Part shown: one piece after another, positions 1-10,682 of the stretch
How positions within the stretch are numbered: the first letter of the stretch is position 1
Layout: each line of letters begins with the position of its first letter
From: Diphasiastrum complanatum
Taxonomy: Eukaryota > Streptophyta > Lycopodiopsida > Lycopodiales > Lycopodiaceae
Assembly (NCBI GenBank): GCA_029204225.1
Contig: CM055113.1
Span: forward strand, 28,997,252 to 29,061,251
Length of the DNA stretch: 64,000 bases
Direction: 5' to 3'
Made by a program: the position numbers and the translations under genes
Notes under the pieces: generated by a model
Database searches by the model: none
What the model was told of the DNA's origin: nothing
The model's input: the letters and a program-made list of their open reading frames with translations, nothing else

Positions 1-847
1 ATCGGACTAGTGCAAACTCTGGGTGCATGTGTCTGATTCAAAGAGAGCTACTTGAAGCCAAGCTCGATGTACACTTCTTGTTTTGACTGTGAGGCAACTG
101 ACCAGTGATGGAATTGTGAAAGTCAAGTTTTGCGCGACGGACATGGTGCTTCAAACAAACGCGAAGAGATAGTTCGGATGCGGATCAAACTGGTGCGACA
201 CTTTGGCTTTCCACGAGGTCAATGGTTACATTTGGGCTGATTCAAAGAGCTACTTCAAGCTAAGTGAGAGGTGCATTGCGGAGTACTCAATCTTTGCCTA
301 CCTTAAAGAGCCAAGATGGAAAAGTATCAAGATCAGGCTTGGACAAGGAGAGAAATCAAGGTGCAGAAGCAACAAGGCACGGAGTGGACCATAAAGTGGG
401 CAATCAAACGATAAATCCTTCGGCTCAGGGAGCCTTGATACCTGTGCGGAACTGAACAAACCTGGAGCTCAGGGAGCTCAACACAAAGTGCATCAAGGAC
501 AAATCAGGAGCTCAAAGGAGTTCCAAAGTCGAAAGTCAGAAGCGACAGGGGCAAACATTTCAAAGAAAGGCCTCTGTCACCAGTTAATAAGGTTCTCGGG
601 TTTTACGAAAGCGATATCAAATCTACGCTTTTCCCAGACAAAGATATATTTTCAAGTTATGTAATTTTTCAGTACAAAGAGCTGAGCCTCCGACTTGTGG
701 TGTGCCAGCTTCAATGTTAATAAAAAGTGGCCAGTAAATTGAGTACTGTGCCTAGTAGCTCAAATGTATAGTCATTTTAATTGGGAGACACCTTTACTTT
801 AATCTGACATCTGATGAGGACATCAGATTTTATAAAGGTGGGGTGGA
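1..847. other. No recognisable gene
   Basis: I see no coding similarity on either strand here. Open frames are short and their composition is not protein-like. The last part (about 800-847) ends in a purine-rich tract, AAAGGTGGGGTGGA, just before the candidate LTR. Such a tract could be a polypurine tract, so this stretch may be the decayed 3' interior of an LTR element. Confidence 0.4.
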
Positions 848-1470
848 TGTTGTAAAGCTACCTTTACAAGCTTTACTTGCGGCGCCATCGGCGCCAGCTA
901 TGTCCCCGGCGCCAGCAGCACCACTGCTGGTCCCGGCGCCAACGGCGCCGGCGCCGCACCCGGCGCCACTGTGACCAGAATCCAGCCGGCGCCAAGTTCC
1001 TATGGCTGAAAATCTTTGATCGGTTCTAACGAAGTCCAGAGAGCTCAGATCGATGTGCAATCACCTCACACGATCTAGGCATGATTAAAGGAAGCCTGGG
1101 GATCAATATAATCTAGAGAGAGAAAATGACTTTCTAGAAAGAGAAAATCCTAGAGAGAGAAAAACGTGCTTTACCAGCTTGGGTAGAGTGCTTGGTATGA
1201 GGGGGGGTGCCGAATCACACCAATACTATAGGGGGAGTGCGGGTTGCGACTCAGGGCGAGCTCCAACCAAGTCTCAGCCTCCCTTGCTGGAATGTTGTCA
1301 TGGCTCTCGCCTTGGCATGCTAGCGCCCCGGAGACTAGGGTCGGTCACACACTTGAAATGTAACCTTCTCAGATTTATCAATAAAGTGGGATTTTCCTCA
1401 AACTGACTCTGATTACCTTCTGGGTTTCAGTGTTCGGTAAAAGCGCCAGTTGTAAGGCCGCTTTCAAAAT
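848..1470 (+). repeat. Candidate LTR of a decayed LTR retrotransposon
   Basis: The stretch begins TGTTGTAAAG after a purine-rich tract and holds a poly(A)-signal-like AATAAAG near 1379. A TTGGCA...AGC sequence near 1474 resembles a worn tRNA-Met primer site. A short perfect hairpin, TGTAAAG-ctac-CTTTACA, lies at 851-868. No second copy was found in the window, so boundaries and the 5'/3' assignment are uncertain. It may be a solo LTR. Confidence 0.35.
881..993. repeat. GGCGCC-rich CpG island
   Basis: Eight copies of the palindromic hexamer GGCGCC occur within about 113 bp, in a genome that is otherwise AT-rich. The antisense frame gives only Gly/Ala-rich low-complexity peptide, so I do not regard it as a gene. 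Single further copies lie near 1545, 1740 and 1926 inside the following repeats. A regulatory role within the candidate LTR is possible but not shown. Confidence 0.8.
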
Positions 1471-1510
1471 TTTTAACTTGGCACATAGCTGAGGGTCGTA
1501 TCCCGGGACA

Positions 1511-1580
1511 CCAGCGGTATGCCGTCGGGACCATTCGGTCCGTGGCGCCAGCGGTATGCTGTCGGGACCATTTGGTCCAA
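1511..1580. repeat. Two-copy tandem repeat, 37-bp period
   Basis: The unit starting CCAGCGGTATG at 1511 recurs at 1548 with few mismatches (CCGTCGGGACCATTCGG against CTGTCGGGACCATTTGG). No coding role is visible. Confidence 0.75.
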
Positions 1581-1689
1581 GAACTGGTTGTTTCCATATC
1601 TGTCGCGGCTTGTGGTTCTGAGTGTCCCTTGCATGAACGTGAATGGGTTAAGCTCTTGGAGAACGGGCTCTAACCTGTCGGCTGAGTTG

Positions 1690-2010
1690 GATGGCTTGCT
1701 TTGGTGGATGTTACCTGTTTATGGCTGTCCAGTCTGGCGTGGCGCCAGGTTGGCTTCCAGCGCTCGTGACGAAGCTTTCAGTTGGTTAAGTCTGATGTAA
1801 GTCAGACCGCTTGCTTGGAATGGATGTTACTCGTTTGTAACGAAGCTTCGAGTTGGTTAAGTTTGATGTATGTCGGGCGGCTTGCTTGGAGGGAAGTCAC
1901 CCACGTCGGGACCCCCGATCTGGCATGGCGCCAGGTTGGATCTCAATGTTGGTTTTCGGAACTTCAAGTTGGTTAAGTCTGATCGTTGTTGGCAAGTTGG
2001 CTGCTTGTAT
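1690..2010. repeat. Imperfect GC-rich repeat block
   Basis: The phrase AGTTGGTTAAGTYTGATG recurs near 1780, 1850 and 1966. It is accompanied by GGCGCCAGGTTGG (about 1740 and 1926) and GGCTTGCTT (about 1690 and 1878). The spacing is irregular, so this looks like a degenerate amplified block rather than a clean satellite. Short open frames on both strands follow the repeats and are not counted as genes. Confidence 0.6.
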
Positions 2011-2114
2011 GTCAAGTGGGTTTGGATGGCAAGAGTTGAAGGCTGGGAAGCTAAGTCGTGGTTCCCGGCTCCCTTTGGGATGCCTGCGCTACAAGATCGG
2101 CAATACAAGAGGAC

Positions 2115-2296
2115 GAGTTGACATGCTCCAAATAGATTTCTCCTCCAATAAGCTATTCTCTCACAAAATGGTGTGCAACTTCTATGTGCTTGCTTCTTGC
2201 ATGAAATATGGGATTGTTCGCAAGAGCTTGGGCCGAGATGTTATCACACTTGATCATTGGTAGATCATCTTCCTGGATGCACTTTAGCTCCATTAA
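2115..2296 (-). mobile_element. Copia RNase H 3'-end fragment, inverted
   Basis: Read on the minus strand this encodes the end of a Copia RNase H domain, with the motifs CDNISAQALANNPIFHARSK and HIEVAHHFVRE. The same protein segment is found in Copia-3 at about 36020-36190. The fragment stops abruptly at about 2296, where a gag sequence starts on the opposite strand, so two pieces of the same family are joined with reversed orientation. Confidence 0.8.
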
Positions 2297-2297
2297 G

Positions 2298-3118
2298 ATG
2301 AATGTCTCTAATGAGATATTGAGGGAGATAGGTACTTGTACAACAACCAAAGAAGCTTGGGATTGTCTCAAGACTATCTATGAGGCTAAGAATACCTCTA
2401 GGCTTCTCACTCTTAGGAATCAAATCTTTCAAAGTATCCAAAAGAGTGATGAGAGTGCATGTAGTTATGTTTTGAAAGTAGAGAACTTGCTTGTATTGGT
2501 GATTCCATCAATCAAAATGAGCTAGTTCAAGTCATTCTCAATGGCTTGAGAAGTGAATTTGAGAACCTTGTCCAATTCTATGCCATTAAGGAGGAGCTAC
2601 AAAGTTTGGAGGCTCTCCAAAGTGTGCTAATTTCAGAAGAATCAAGACAAGAGTACAAGCTCTTGAGGATGGACAAGCTCTCTCTCACTCATAATGATGG
2701 CAAAGCTCTCTTTGCCAAGGATAAGCACAAAGGGAGGAGCAAGAACCAACATCAACAATCCTCAAGCAAGGACAAAGTCAAATCCAAAGACAAAGATGAG
2801 GAGAAAGATGATTCCTCTAATGCTTCATCATCCAAGCTCAAGAAGAAGAAGATCAAGTGCTTTTATTGTGGCAAGAAAGGCCATTATGCCACCAATTGCT
2901 TCAAGAAGAAGAATCAACTCAAGCAAGCCAACATTACCAATGAGAAGGAAGACACTATTGCAAGTGATGGAGAGGGATCTCTTATGGTCTCTAGTTTCTC
3001 ATCTACTCCTTTCAAGAAGGACGGCCTATGGTATATTGATAGTGGAGCCTCGTCACATATGTGTAGCTCCAAGGACTCTTTCTCTTCTATTGCACCTTAT
3101 GATGGGGTCAAGAAATAA
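2298..3118 (+). pseudogene. Copia-1 gag and protease
   Basis: Gag is the nucleocapsid precursor of the element and the aspartic protease processes its polyprotein. The UBN2-type gag segment is recognised by TKEAWDCLKTIYEAKNTSRL. A frameshift near 2480 moves it to another frame. A Lys/Ser-rich linker leads to a CX2CX4HX4C zinc knuckle (CFYCGKKGHYATNC) at about 2870. The protease signature WYIDSGASSHM is at about 3030, with the catalytic D-S-G retained. A TAA at 3116-3118 interrupts the frame, which otherwise continues into integrase. The true gag start is absent. Confidence 0.85.
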
Positions 3119-4400
3119 ATATACACAGCAAATGATTTTGAATGTCCTATTGAAGGCATAGGGAACGTTCCCTTGAAGCTTGCATCCTCTAAAGTTCTTT
3201 CTCTCTCTAAAGTTCTTTATGTACCTAAGCTTACTAAGAATCTTATTGGTGTTGGCCAATTGCTTGATAATGGCCTTGATGTAAAATTTAATGTTGATAC
3301 TTGTACTATCAAGAAGAATGATGAGATACTTGCATTAGGATCTAGATTTGGAGGCATCTATAAACTAGATCCAAATGAGTATGTGAATGGTTGTAATGTT
3401 GCTCTTGTGAACAAGCTCTCTATGGAGGAATTATGGCATAGGAGGTTGGGACATCCCAACTACAAATCCATGCTCAAAGAAGCCAAAGCTATTGGCTTGC
3501 CAAAGTCATTCTCCAAGAAGATCAAGCCTTGTGAGGCTTGTGCTATTGCTAAATCTCACAAAAAGCCATTTACAAGATCTTCTATCAAAAGCAAGCATCC
3601 TTTGGAGTTAATCCACTCGGATGTGCATTTCTCATCAACTACAAGCAAGGGAGGAGCCACTTGTTTTGTTACTTTCATTGATGATTTCACAAGATTCACT
3701 TGGATATATCTTCTTGCTTCTAAATCTATGGTGTTTGATCATTTCCTTATTTTCAAAGCCTATGTAGAGAAGCAATTCTCATTCAAGATTAAAGCTCTTA
3801 GAAGTAATGGAGGTGGTGAATATATCTCCAATAAATTTCAAGATTTTTGTGAGCTTGAAAGCATCAAAAGAGAGTTCTCTTGTGCCTACTCTTCATCTCA
3901 AAATGGAGTGGCCGAGAGAAAGAATAGATCTCTATGTGAACGTGCAAAATCTATGAGAATTGAGGCATCTTTGCCCAAAGATTTTTGGGGATAAGCCATT
4001 AATTGTGCAAATTATCTTTTCAATAGGCTCCCACATATAGCTCTTGGAGGAAAGTCACCATATGAAATCTTATATTTGAAGAAGCCTAAGGTTGATCACC
4101 TTAGAGTTTTTGGATGCATATGTTTTGTCCATATTCCCTTGGAAACAAGGAAGAAGGAAGATCCTAGTGCATGCAAAGGGATCATGGTTGGATACTCATC
4201 CACCAAGAAGGCCTATAGAGTCTTTATACTCTCTACTTCTCAAGTTATTGAAAGTAGAGATGTTGTCTTTCATGAAGATCAACACTCATCTTTTGAAGAG
4301 GCCGAGATCAAGAAGTCTATGGATGCATCACCAATTATTGATTTTGAAGACAATCATGATGTGATGGGGTCGAGATTTGAAGAAGACTCTCCTCGGATTT
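3119..4400 (+). pseudogene. Copia-1 integrase region
   Basis: The GAG-pre-integrase zinc finger is seen as ELWHRRLGHPNYKSM, then PCEACAIAKSHKKPF (about 3427-3575). The rve core starts with HPLELIHSDVHFSS and FIDDFTRFTW. The second catalytic position, normally S-D-N-G-G-E in Copia, reads SNGGGEYIS, so the catalytic Asp is lost. QNGVAERKNR follows. A TAA at about 3992 breaks the frame after PKDFWG. The C-terminal part (VDHLRVFGCICFVH, VFHEDQ) continues in the same frame from about 4076. The enzyme would be inactive. Confidence 0.85.
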
Positions 4401-4529
4401 TCTCACCAAGAAGATCCATGAGAGATAGATCTGAGCCTAAGAGGCTCTCATATGTTGACAAAGGCAAACAAGTGGATCTTGATTCCACTAATGATGTTTT
4501 TTATGTCTCTCATGAAGAGTCAAAGAATG

Positions 4530-5758
4530 TACAAGAGCCACTCAATACCAAGGAGTGGTATGATGCCATGAAGCAAGAGTATCATGCATTGATCACCAAC
4601 AATACTTGGGAGCTTGTGGATCCTCCATCCAACAAGCATGTGATTGGTTGGAAGTGGGTATTTTTCAAGTTCAATCATGATGGCACCATCAACAAGTATA
4701 AATCAAGACTATGTGCCAAAGGATTTGCTCAAATCCATGGCCTTGATTATGAGGAGACCTTTGCACTCGTTGCAAAGATGGTGACAATAAGAATTCTTAT
4801 TTCTCTTGCTTGTTTCTTTAAGTGGAAGGTGTTCCAATTAGATGTATCCAATGCTTTTTTCTAAATGGTTATCTTGAGGAGGAGATCTATATGGAACAAC
4901 CTCAAGGATTCATCAAGGATGAGTCCAAAGTGTGCTTGCTCTTCAAAAGCCTTTATGGACTCAAGCAAGCACCAAGATCATGGTATTCAAGACTTAATTC
5001 TTTTCTTATCTCACTCGGATTTACTCTTAGTGACTATGATCCTTCCATGTATCTAAAGTTTGTTGATAGCAATATATTGTCATTCGTCTAATTTATGTTG
5101 ATGACATTATTCTTTGTGGAAGTTGTATCAAGCTAGTTGATGAAACTAAGCTAGCACTTGGATGTAAGTTTTAAATGCAAGATCTAGGAGAGATACATTA
5201 CGTCCTAGGCCTAGAAATTGATTTTTATGAAAATCATGTCTTTATATGCCAATCTAGATATGCTCACTCTATGTTGAAAAAATTCCATATGGAAAATTCT
5301 AAGAGCATAGATACTCCAATGGAGCAAATTGTAAAAGATCCTAATAAAGGTGATCAAAGATCCTTTGAGGACATCACACTTTTTAGGAGTCTTGTAGGCT
5401 CCTTGATTTGGCTTACCATTACTAGGCCCAATTTAAGTTTTTGTGTGCACAAATTGAGTAAATTTATGCAAGATCCTAAGATCCATCATTGGAAGATGGC
5501 CAAGAGGATTCTAAGATATGTATCTTCATCTTGTGATTATGGTCTACTCTATAAAAGTGAAGATCTATTTATTGTTGGCTACTCGGATTCGGACTTTGCA
5601 AGTGACAAGATGGATCGAAAGTCCATTAGTGCATACACTATCTTTCTTGGAGGCAATCTAATATCTTGGCTTTCCAAAAAGCAAGATACTATTCCTCTCT
5701 CTTCATGTGAGGCCGAGTACAAAGCACTCACTACAACTACCAAAGAGGAGCTTTGGAT
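4530..5758 (+). pseudogene. Copia-1 reverse transcriptase and partial RNase H
   Basis: The RVT_2-type reverse transcriptase is recognised by NTWELVDPP, GWKWVFFKFN, YKSRLCAKGF and VFQLDVSNAFF, then GLKQAPRSWY after a frameshift near 4860. The YVDD active site survives in a third frame near 5096 (YVDDIILCGS). RNase H begins near 5560 (YSDSDFASDKMDRKS) and contains LISWLSKKQD and SSCEAEYKALTTTTKE. It stops at about 5758, before the conserved C-terminal segment present in Copia-3. Confidence 0.85.
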
Positions 5759-5759
5759 A

Positions 5760-6090
5760 ATTCTCCCTATTTGTCTACATTTAATCTGATTGTTTTGAGG
5801 TTGGAGTCCGTACTCTGACAGGGTACGGACTCCTACCTCAAAATAAGAACAATCATAGTGTACATTATTTTCAGGTTGGAGTCCGTACTCTGACAGGGTT
5901 TCAAACGTGTGAAACTAGCAAGTACATTTACCTTCATTAAATGATTGTTCTTGTTAAGATTTTATGTCTAGAATTGATCTACATTGATCTTAATCTTTTG
6001 TAGATTGATAGATCAAGTAAATCTAACATCCAATCCCTCTTGAGGATCAGATTAGGATCCAATCTTGGTCCATTTTGTATTTTTTCCACA
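5760..6090 (+). repeat. Partial 5' LTR of Copia-2
   Basis: The segment directly precedes a tRNA-Met primer site and ends ...TTTTTTCCACA, so its 3' border at 6090 is likely an LTR end. The 5' border is unclear because Copia-1 DNA begins immediately upstream. It contains the hairpin described above. No matching 3' LTR was found. Confidence 0.5.
5793..5843. repeat. 21-bp inverted repeat (hairpin) with a third copy nearby
   Basis: Arms 5793-5813 and 5823-5843 are reverse complements with one mismatch, separated by a 9-nt loop (TCTGACAGG). A third direct copy of the left arm plus loop (GGTTGGAGTCCGTACTCTG...) lies at 5874-5898. A transcript would fold into a stable stem. It sits where the LTR of Copia-2 is expected, so it may be an LTR folding element or a small foldback insertion. 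Confidence 0.8.
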
Positions 6091-6103
6091 TGGTATCAGA
6101 GCC
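6091..6103 (+). other. Primer binding site, initiator tRNA-Met type
   Basis: TGGTATCAGAGCC immediately after the LTR end is the standard plant LTR-retrotransposon primer site complementary to initiator tRNA-Met. It fixes the orientation and 5' end of Copia-2. Confidence 0.9.
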
Positions 6104-6682
6104 AAGTACAAGAGGTTTTATTGAAATTGATAGGGTTGATCCAAATCAAAACCAAAATCAACAAGTTTTAGGAAACTAGTCAAATTTTGGGTAGCGAGTT
6201 GGATTTGATAGATATCCTCAAAATTTTTGGACCAGAACTTGTTGTAGGCTGTAGGAACCCTTTTCACACGTGTGAGGCTGTACAATTCCGGTTTTGGCTG
6301 AGAAATTTCAAAAATTTGTACAATTTGACTCACACACCCAATTTGAGTTATTTTTAATGCAAAATCAAGCATTTTCTATAGAGAATCTAATCCCTTGATT
6401 AGTTCTTGGACTAGATCAGCCAATAAATTAAAGTTAAAGCTTGAATTAGGTGCATTAATTGATCTACTCTGATTTTTTGAGTGTATGTTGAATTTGAAGA
6501 GAGATATTGCTAAAAATCATAGATTAAGGAGTGATTTTGCAAGTTTGAGACTAGGATCTAAATTCTAGATTGGTTCATGAGTGATAGGATTGTGTCTATA
6601 ATCTTTCTAATTGCTAGAAGACTATAGGTTCAGATCTCTTAGAGAAACCATAAGAGTTTCTAGTGTTTTTTCACATTCAAAA

Positions 6683-7690
6683 ATGGCATCAATGGGTGGT
6701 TTTTTGCTTGAAGCTAGTGAAAGGTCTACATCCACTAATTATGCTACTTGGATAGTCCGAATGGAGTCTTTACTTGTACTTCATGATCTTTATGACATAG
6801 TACTTGAGGTGGAAGTAGAACCCCAAGGAGGAGTTGAATTGGCAAAGTACAAATAGAGATGTAGAGTTGCATTACATCGCATAAAGATGAATGTAGGTAA
6901 TGAACTTTTGAAGGAAATCTCATCTTGTACCACATCCAAAGAGGCATGGGATTCATTAAAAGCAATTTATGGATCCAAGAATACTTCAAGGATACTCATG
7001 TTTAGAAATCAAATCCTTCAAAGCATGAAAGGAAGTTGTGAAAGTGCCCAAAATTATGTCTTTAGGATCAAATCTTTGAATAAGGAGTTGTCTTCTATAG
7101 ATGATAAAATCAAAGATGATGAACTAGCTCAAATCATTTTGAGTGGATTAGTAGATGATTATTCCATTCTTGTTCAAACTTTTGCTATTCAAGATTCACT
7201 TCCTAGTATTGAAAAACCTCAAAGTGTGCTTGTAAGTGAAGAGAGTAGATTGCTTCATATCAAAAGTAGGATGAGCTCCTTATCTTTGAATGATGGTGAT
7301 GAAAAAGCTAACTTTTCCTTGAAAGGCAAGAAGAAGAAGTTTCCATCCAAGAAGACTCAAGACATGGAGATGGAGAGCAAAGATGGAGCATCAAGTTCCA
7401 AAGGCAAGAGCAAGAAGGACAAGAAGAAGCTAAAGTGTTTCTTTTGTGGAAAAAAGGAACATTTGCATCCGAGTGCTACAAGAAGAAGAATGCCCAAGAG
7501 AAGGACAATCAAGGCAATCTTGTGCTTGAGGAGGAGGAGGAAGAAGTCAATCTATCTTTGATGGTATCCTCACCACAAACATCTAATCGAGGCACTTGGT
7601 GGATTGATAGTGGGGCAAGCTCTCACATGACTCACCAAAAAGACTATTTTTCTAATCTACTTTCTTACAATAGTTCTAAGAGATTTATCT
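6683..7690 (+). pseudogene. Copia-2 gag and protease
   Basis: The start ATG at 6683 gives MASMGGFLLEASERS, matching the Copia-4 gag start region. A TAG at about 6854 replaces a Lys codon of the family. The UBN2 gag domain continues (TSKEAWDSLKAIYGSKNTSR) to a zinc knuckle split by a frameshift at about 7465 (CFFCGKK..., then FASECYKK in the next frame). An acidic linker follows, then the protease motif WWIDSGASSHM at about 7600. The catalytic D-S-G is intact but the ORF is broken. Confidence 0.85.
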
Positions 7691-8693
7691 TCATTGCAAG
7701 TAATCAAGAATGTGAGATTGTAGGTGTTGGATCCATTCCTTTATGTCTAGGATCATCTAAAAAAGTAGATCTAGACAATGTTCTTTATGTACCTTCAATT
7801 ACAAAGAACTTGTTGAGTGTAGGACAGTTTATGAATAGTGGATTAGATGTACATTTCAAGCATGGAGCATGTTCTATCTTGAAAGATGAAAAATGTATTG
7901 CTAATGGTTTCAAGCAAGGGAGATTATTCAAATTGGATGCTAATGTGATGGTTGGAAGTGTGAACATGGCAAGGGAGGAGCTCACTCAAGTGGAATTATG
8001 GCACAAAAGGTTAGGCCATCCTAACTGCAAAGCTATGGAGACCATGGTGACAAAGGAGCTAGCAAGTGGACTTCCCAAAACCATATCCAAGTGTGGCAAG
8101 CTTTGTGAAGCTTGTGGACTCTCCAAATCTCATAAGCTACCTTTCAAGAGATCTTTGACAAGATCTAACTCTCCTCTTGACTTATACACTCAAATGTTTA
8201 TTCATTTTCACATGAATCAAATGGTGGAGCTCTTATGTATGTCACTTTTATTGATGATAGATCAAGATACTCTTGGGTTTATCTCTTGTCTAAGAAAAGT
8301 GAAGTTTTTGAGTCCTTTGTAAAGTTCAAAACTCTTGTGGAAAAGCAACTTAATACTAGCTTGAAAGTATTAAGAAGTGATAATGGAGGGGAGTACATCT
8401 CCAATACGATGAAAGAGTTTTGTGAAACTAATGGTATTAGGAGAGAGTTTACTTGCACATATATATACTCCACAACAAAATGGAGTAGCTGAGAGAAAGA
8501 ATAGGACACTATGTGAGTGTGCTAAAGCTATGAGATTAGATGCATCCCTTACTATTTCATTTTGGAGAGAAGCTATTTTATGTGCAAACTTTCTATGTAA
8601 TAGAATGACTAATAGTGCCATTAAAGGACTTACACCTTATGAAGTATTCTTTGGCAAAAAGCCAAATCTTAGTGATTTGAAAGTTTTTGGATG
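7691..8693 (+). pseudogene. Copia-2 integrase, truncated
   Basis: The protease C-terminus (VLYVPSITKNLLSVGQ) runs into GAG-pre-integrase (ELWHKRLGHPNCKAM, CEACGLSKSHKLPF). After frameshifts near 8205 and 8460 the integrase core shows FIDDRSRYSWVYLL, LRSDNGGEYIS with its catalytic Asp intact, and QNGVAERKNRTLCE. The domain ends abruptly at about 8693 within the C-terminal GKKPNLSDLKVFGC segment. Confidence 0.85.
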
Positions 8694-9517
8694 TACTGAT
8701 AAAATAGTAAATTAACTATTGTTTTATAACTTTTGTGCCAAGAAATTCAAGATGTGTTTTGCTCTACTTGCATGCCCTTGAGCTCCAAAACGGGGATGTT
8801 TTAGAATGCAGCAAAGACAGAGTGTAACTGCTTGTTAATAAAACAGCAATACTGTTTTAGACGAGGCATTAGCTGCTCATGTACTACCATTCATTGGTTC
8901 TAAAATTGACAAGCCTCATTTCTCTATTTGGAAAAATAACAAGATTTTCCTAGATTAAAGTGAACAAAACTAGGTGAACAATTCCTAGATAGAGAATCTA
9001 TGAAATTTGGGAATTACCTATATAGGCAAAACATTTCTTATATAGATGATTAAAATCATAAAATTTTTACATAGGAAAAAAGTTCCTATATAGAAAATTC
9101 AGACCACCAAAATTTCTAGATTGGCTGTCTAGGAAGTGTTCCATCATGAATTCCCGAGTTATGTTCATCTTAATGTAGGGAAATCATGTTTTTTTCCTAT
9201 ATAGGAATTGAACAAAAGTTTTTTGTGAATTTAGAAACTAAGCACTAAGCCCATGTGTTGTGATATATTATTTCCACAGAGACCAATTTGAAACATGAGA
9301 TGAAGACATTGATAAGTCATAATGTGTTGAATCCTGACAAAAGTGCTTAATCTAGCAAAGATAAACTCGGATATAAATTCTCTCGTATGTGGAAGCTGGG
9401 AGAAATTGGATTGATTTCAAAAGCCTACTTTTGGATCCATGAACTTTGAGCTTTCCTATCTCTTCAGCGAAGCACAAACAACGAAGCACAAACAAGCTAA
9501 AAATATTCATTGCAACA
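8694..9517. other. AT-rich spacer, no gene seen
   Basis: No ORF or domain is recognised between the broken end of Copia-2 and the gypsy 5' LTR. The sequence carries repeated words such as CCTATATAGG and short palindromic AT stretches. It is probably old non-coding DNA or an unrecognised element remnant. Confidence 0.5.
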
Positions 9518-10541
9518 TGTTAAACTAGAGTAACTTTAACTCATAGTTAAGTATACCTCCTATGGTATAGTTGAATGTATTTTCAGTCTAATTGTTAATT
9601 AGACCCTTTTGCGAGAGCGAGGCACCTATTTTTAAGAGGTGTGTTTGTTCGCCCCGTAGAACATATATAGATCTCACACTTCAGTCTCGATCATCGAGAG
9701 AGAAGAGTTTATGCATATGTAAGAGATTGAAGAAGTGAATAGAGTTCTGTGAGTTATTCTCTCTTATCTCTGTTCTCCACACTGCTGAGTGTGAGTGATC
9801 TTGAGTCTGCTAACAATCTCTAACACATTTCATGAATTACTCTCTGATCAGACAAACGCTCTAGTGCATTACAATCGTTTGTTGTGTTTCCGTAAAGCAT
9901 GCTCTAAATAACTGTCTTAAAACCATCTTATTCGTCTGTCGCGAATACTTTCTTTTTGGCACTCGAATAATGACTATCTTTGGTACAGTCTAGCATGATC
10001 ATTGAATAAAGTTGTATGTATACATATGAGATGGCAGTCCTTGTCTGAAAAATTGAGTCTTTGATCTATTTTCCTGATTGGCATTGACATAAGTTTCTAA
10101 CGTGTTCTAAACCCTTCGTGTTCTTTAACCATTAAGTTGGGCTTTAGTTGTTGAGGACTTCTGTTTAAAAACGAATAGTTCGCGAACGCGATTAGTTAAT
10201 TGTCTGCACAGTCGCGAATACATCAAACAATTCTCGATTCTCTGTTGACACCTTAATCAGCCAGAGTGTAGCACTGCTGTACTACTCTGATAACATCTCA
10301 TCTGTAGAATGCACTTCCTTCAATTCGATAGAAGCCAGATTGTTGTTCTGAACTTGTTAACATTACCCATCCCAAACATAAGTAATACTGGTTACTTTTT
10401 AATGTCTATCGACAACCAGAATAACACTCGAAACCACTTTTCATAAATTGTACCAAAAACATAACTTTCTAACGCTGTCCTCTCTGGGAACGATACTATT
10501 CACTATAAAATCTATATTAATCTTGTTGGTATAGCACGACA
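9518..10541 (+). repeat. 5' LTR of the gypsy element
   Basis: About 1.02 kb, starting TGTTAAACTAGAGTAAC and ending near ...TATAGCACGACA. A copy with moderate, mostly transition-type divergence lies at 16708-17732. Shared blocks include CATATATAGATCTCACACTTC, near a TATA-like ACATATATAG (about 9662) that could be the LTR promoter. The visible divergence implies an old insertion. Confidence 0.88.
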
Positions 10542-10553
10542 TATACTAATTTT

Positions 10554-10571
10554 TGGTGCCGTTGCCGGGGA
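10554..10571 (+). other. Primer binding site, tRNA-Asp type
   Basis: TGGTGCCGTTGCCGGGGA differs at one position from the tRNA-Asp primer site used by many plant Ty3/gypsy elements, notably Athila relatives. It lies 12 nt after the apparent LTR end, slightly further than usual. Confidence 0.85.
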
Positions 10572-10682
10572 TAGTTTAGGAAAGTTATAAGAAATCTGAC
10601 ATGAAGACAAAGTGAAAGTACTAGTTGATGAAATCTAGACGAAATCAATGCCCAGTTACTTGAACTCCTAATTAGCTTCGGT

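Larger units (their letters stand above)
2297..5758 (+). mobile_element. Copia-1: decayed Ty1/copia retrotransposon body
   Basis: The domains run in Ty1/copia order: gag with zinc knuckle, protease, GAG-pre-integrase, integrase, reverse transcriptase and RNase H. Both ends are missing: the gag N-terminus is replaced by the inverted fragment before it, and RNase H stops at about 5758. No LTR pair is recognisable. The body has two in-frame TAA codons (about 3116 and 3992) and frameshifts near 2480, 4860 and 5090, so it cannot make a polyprotein. It belongs to the same family as Copia-3 (shared motifs MEQIVKDPNKGD, LISWLSKKQD, ALTTTTKE). Confidence 0.9.
6104..8693 (+). mobile_element. Copia-2: truncated Ty1/copia element
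   Basis: After the primer site comes a leader of about 580 bp holding the palindrome TCACACGTGTGA (6264-6275), then gag, protease and the first part of integrase. The body stops at about 8693 after DLKVFGC, where unrelated AT-rich DNA begins, so RT, RNase H and the 3' LTR are missing. Frameshifts occur near 7465, 8205 and 8460. Its gag closely matches Copia-4 (LLEASERSTSTNYATW against LLEASERLNSTNYAIW), so the two are one family. Confidence 0.88.

Noticed and set aside
830-1060. Minus-strand Gly/Ala-rich frame over the GGCGCC island
   Set aside because: It is a translation of a low-complexity GC repeat inside a candidate LTR.
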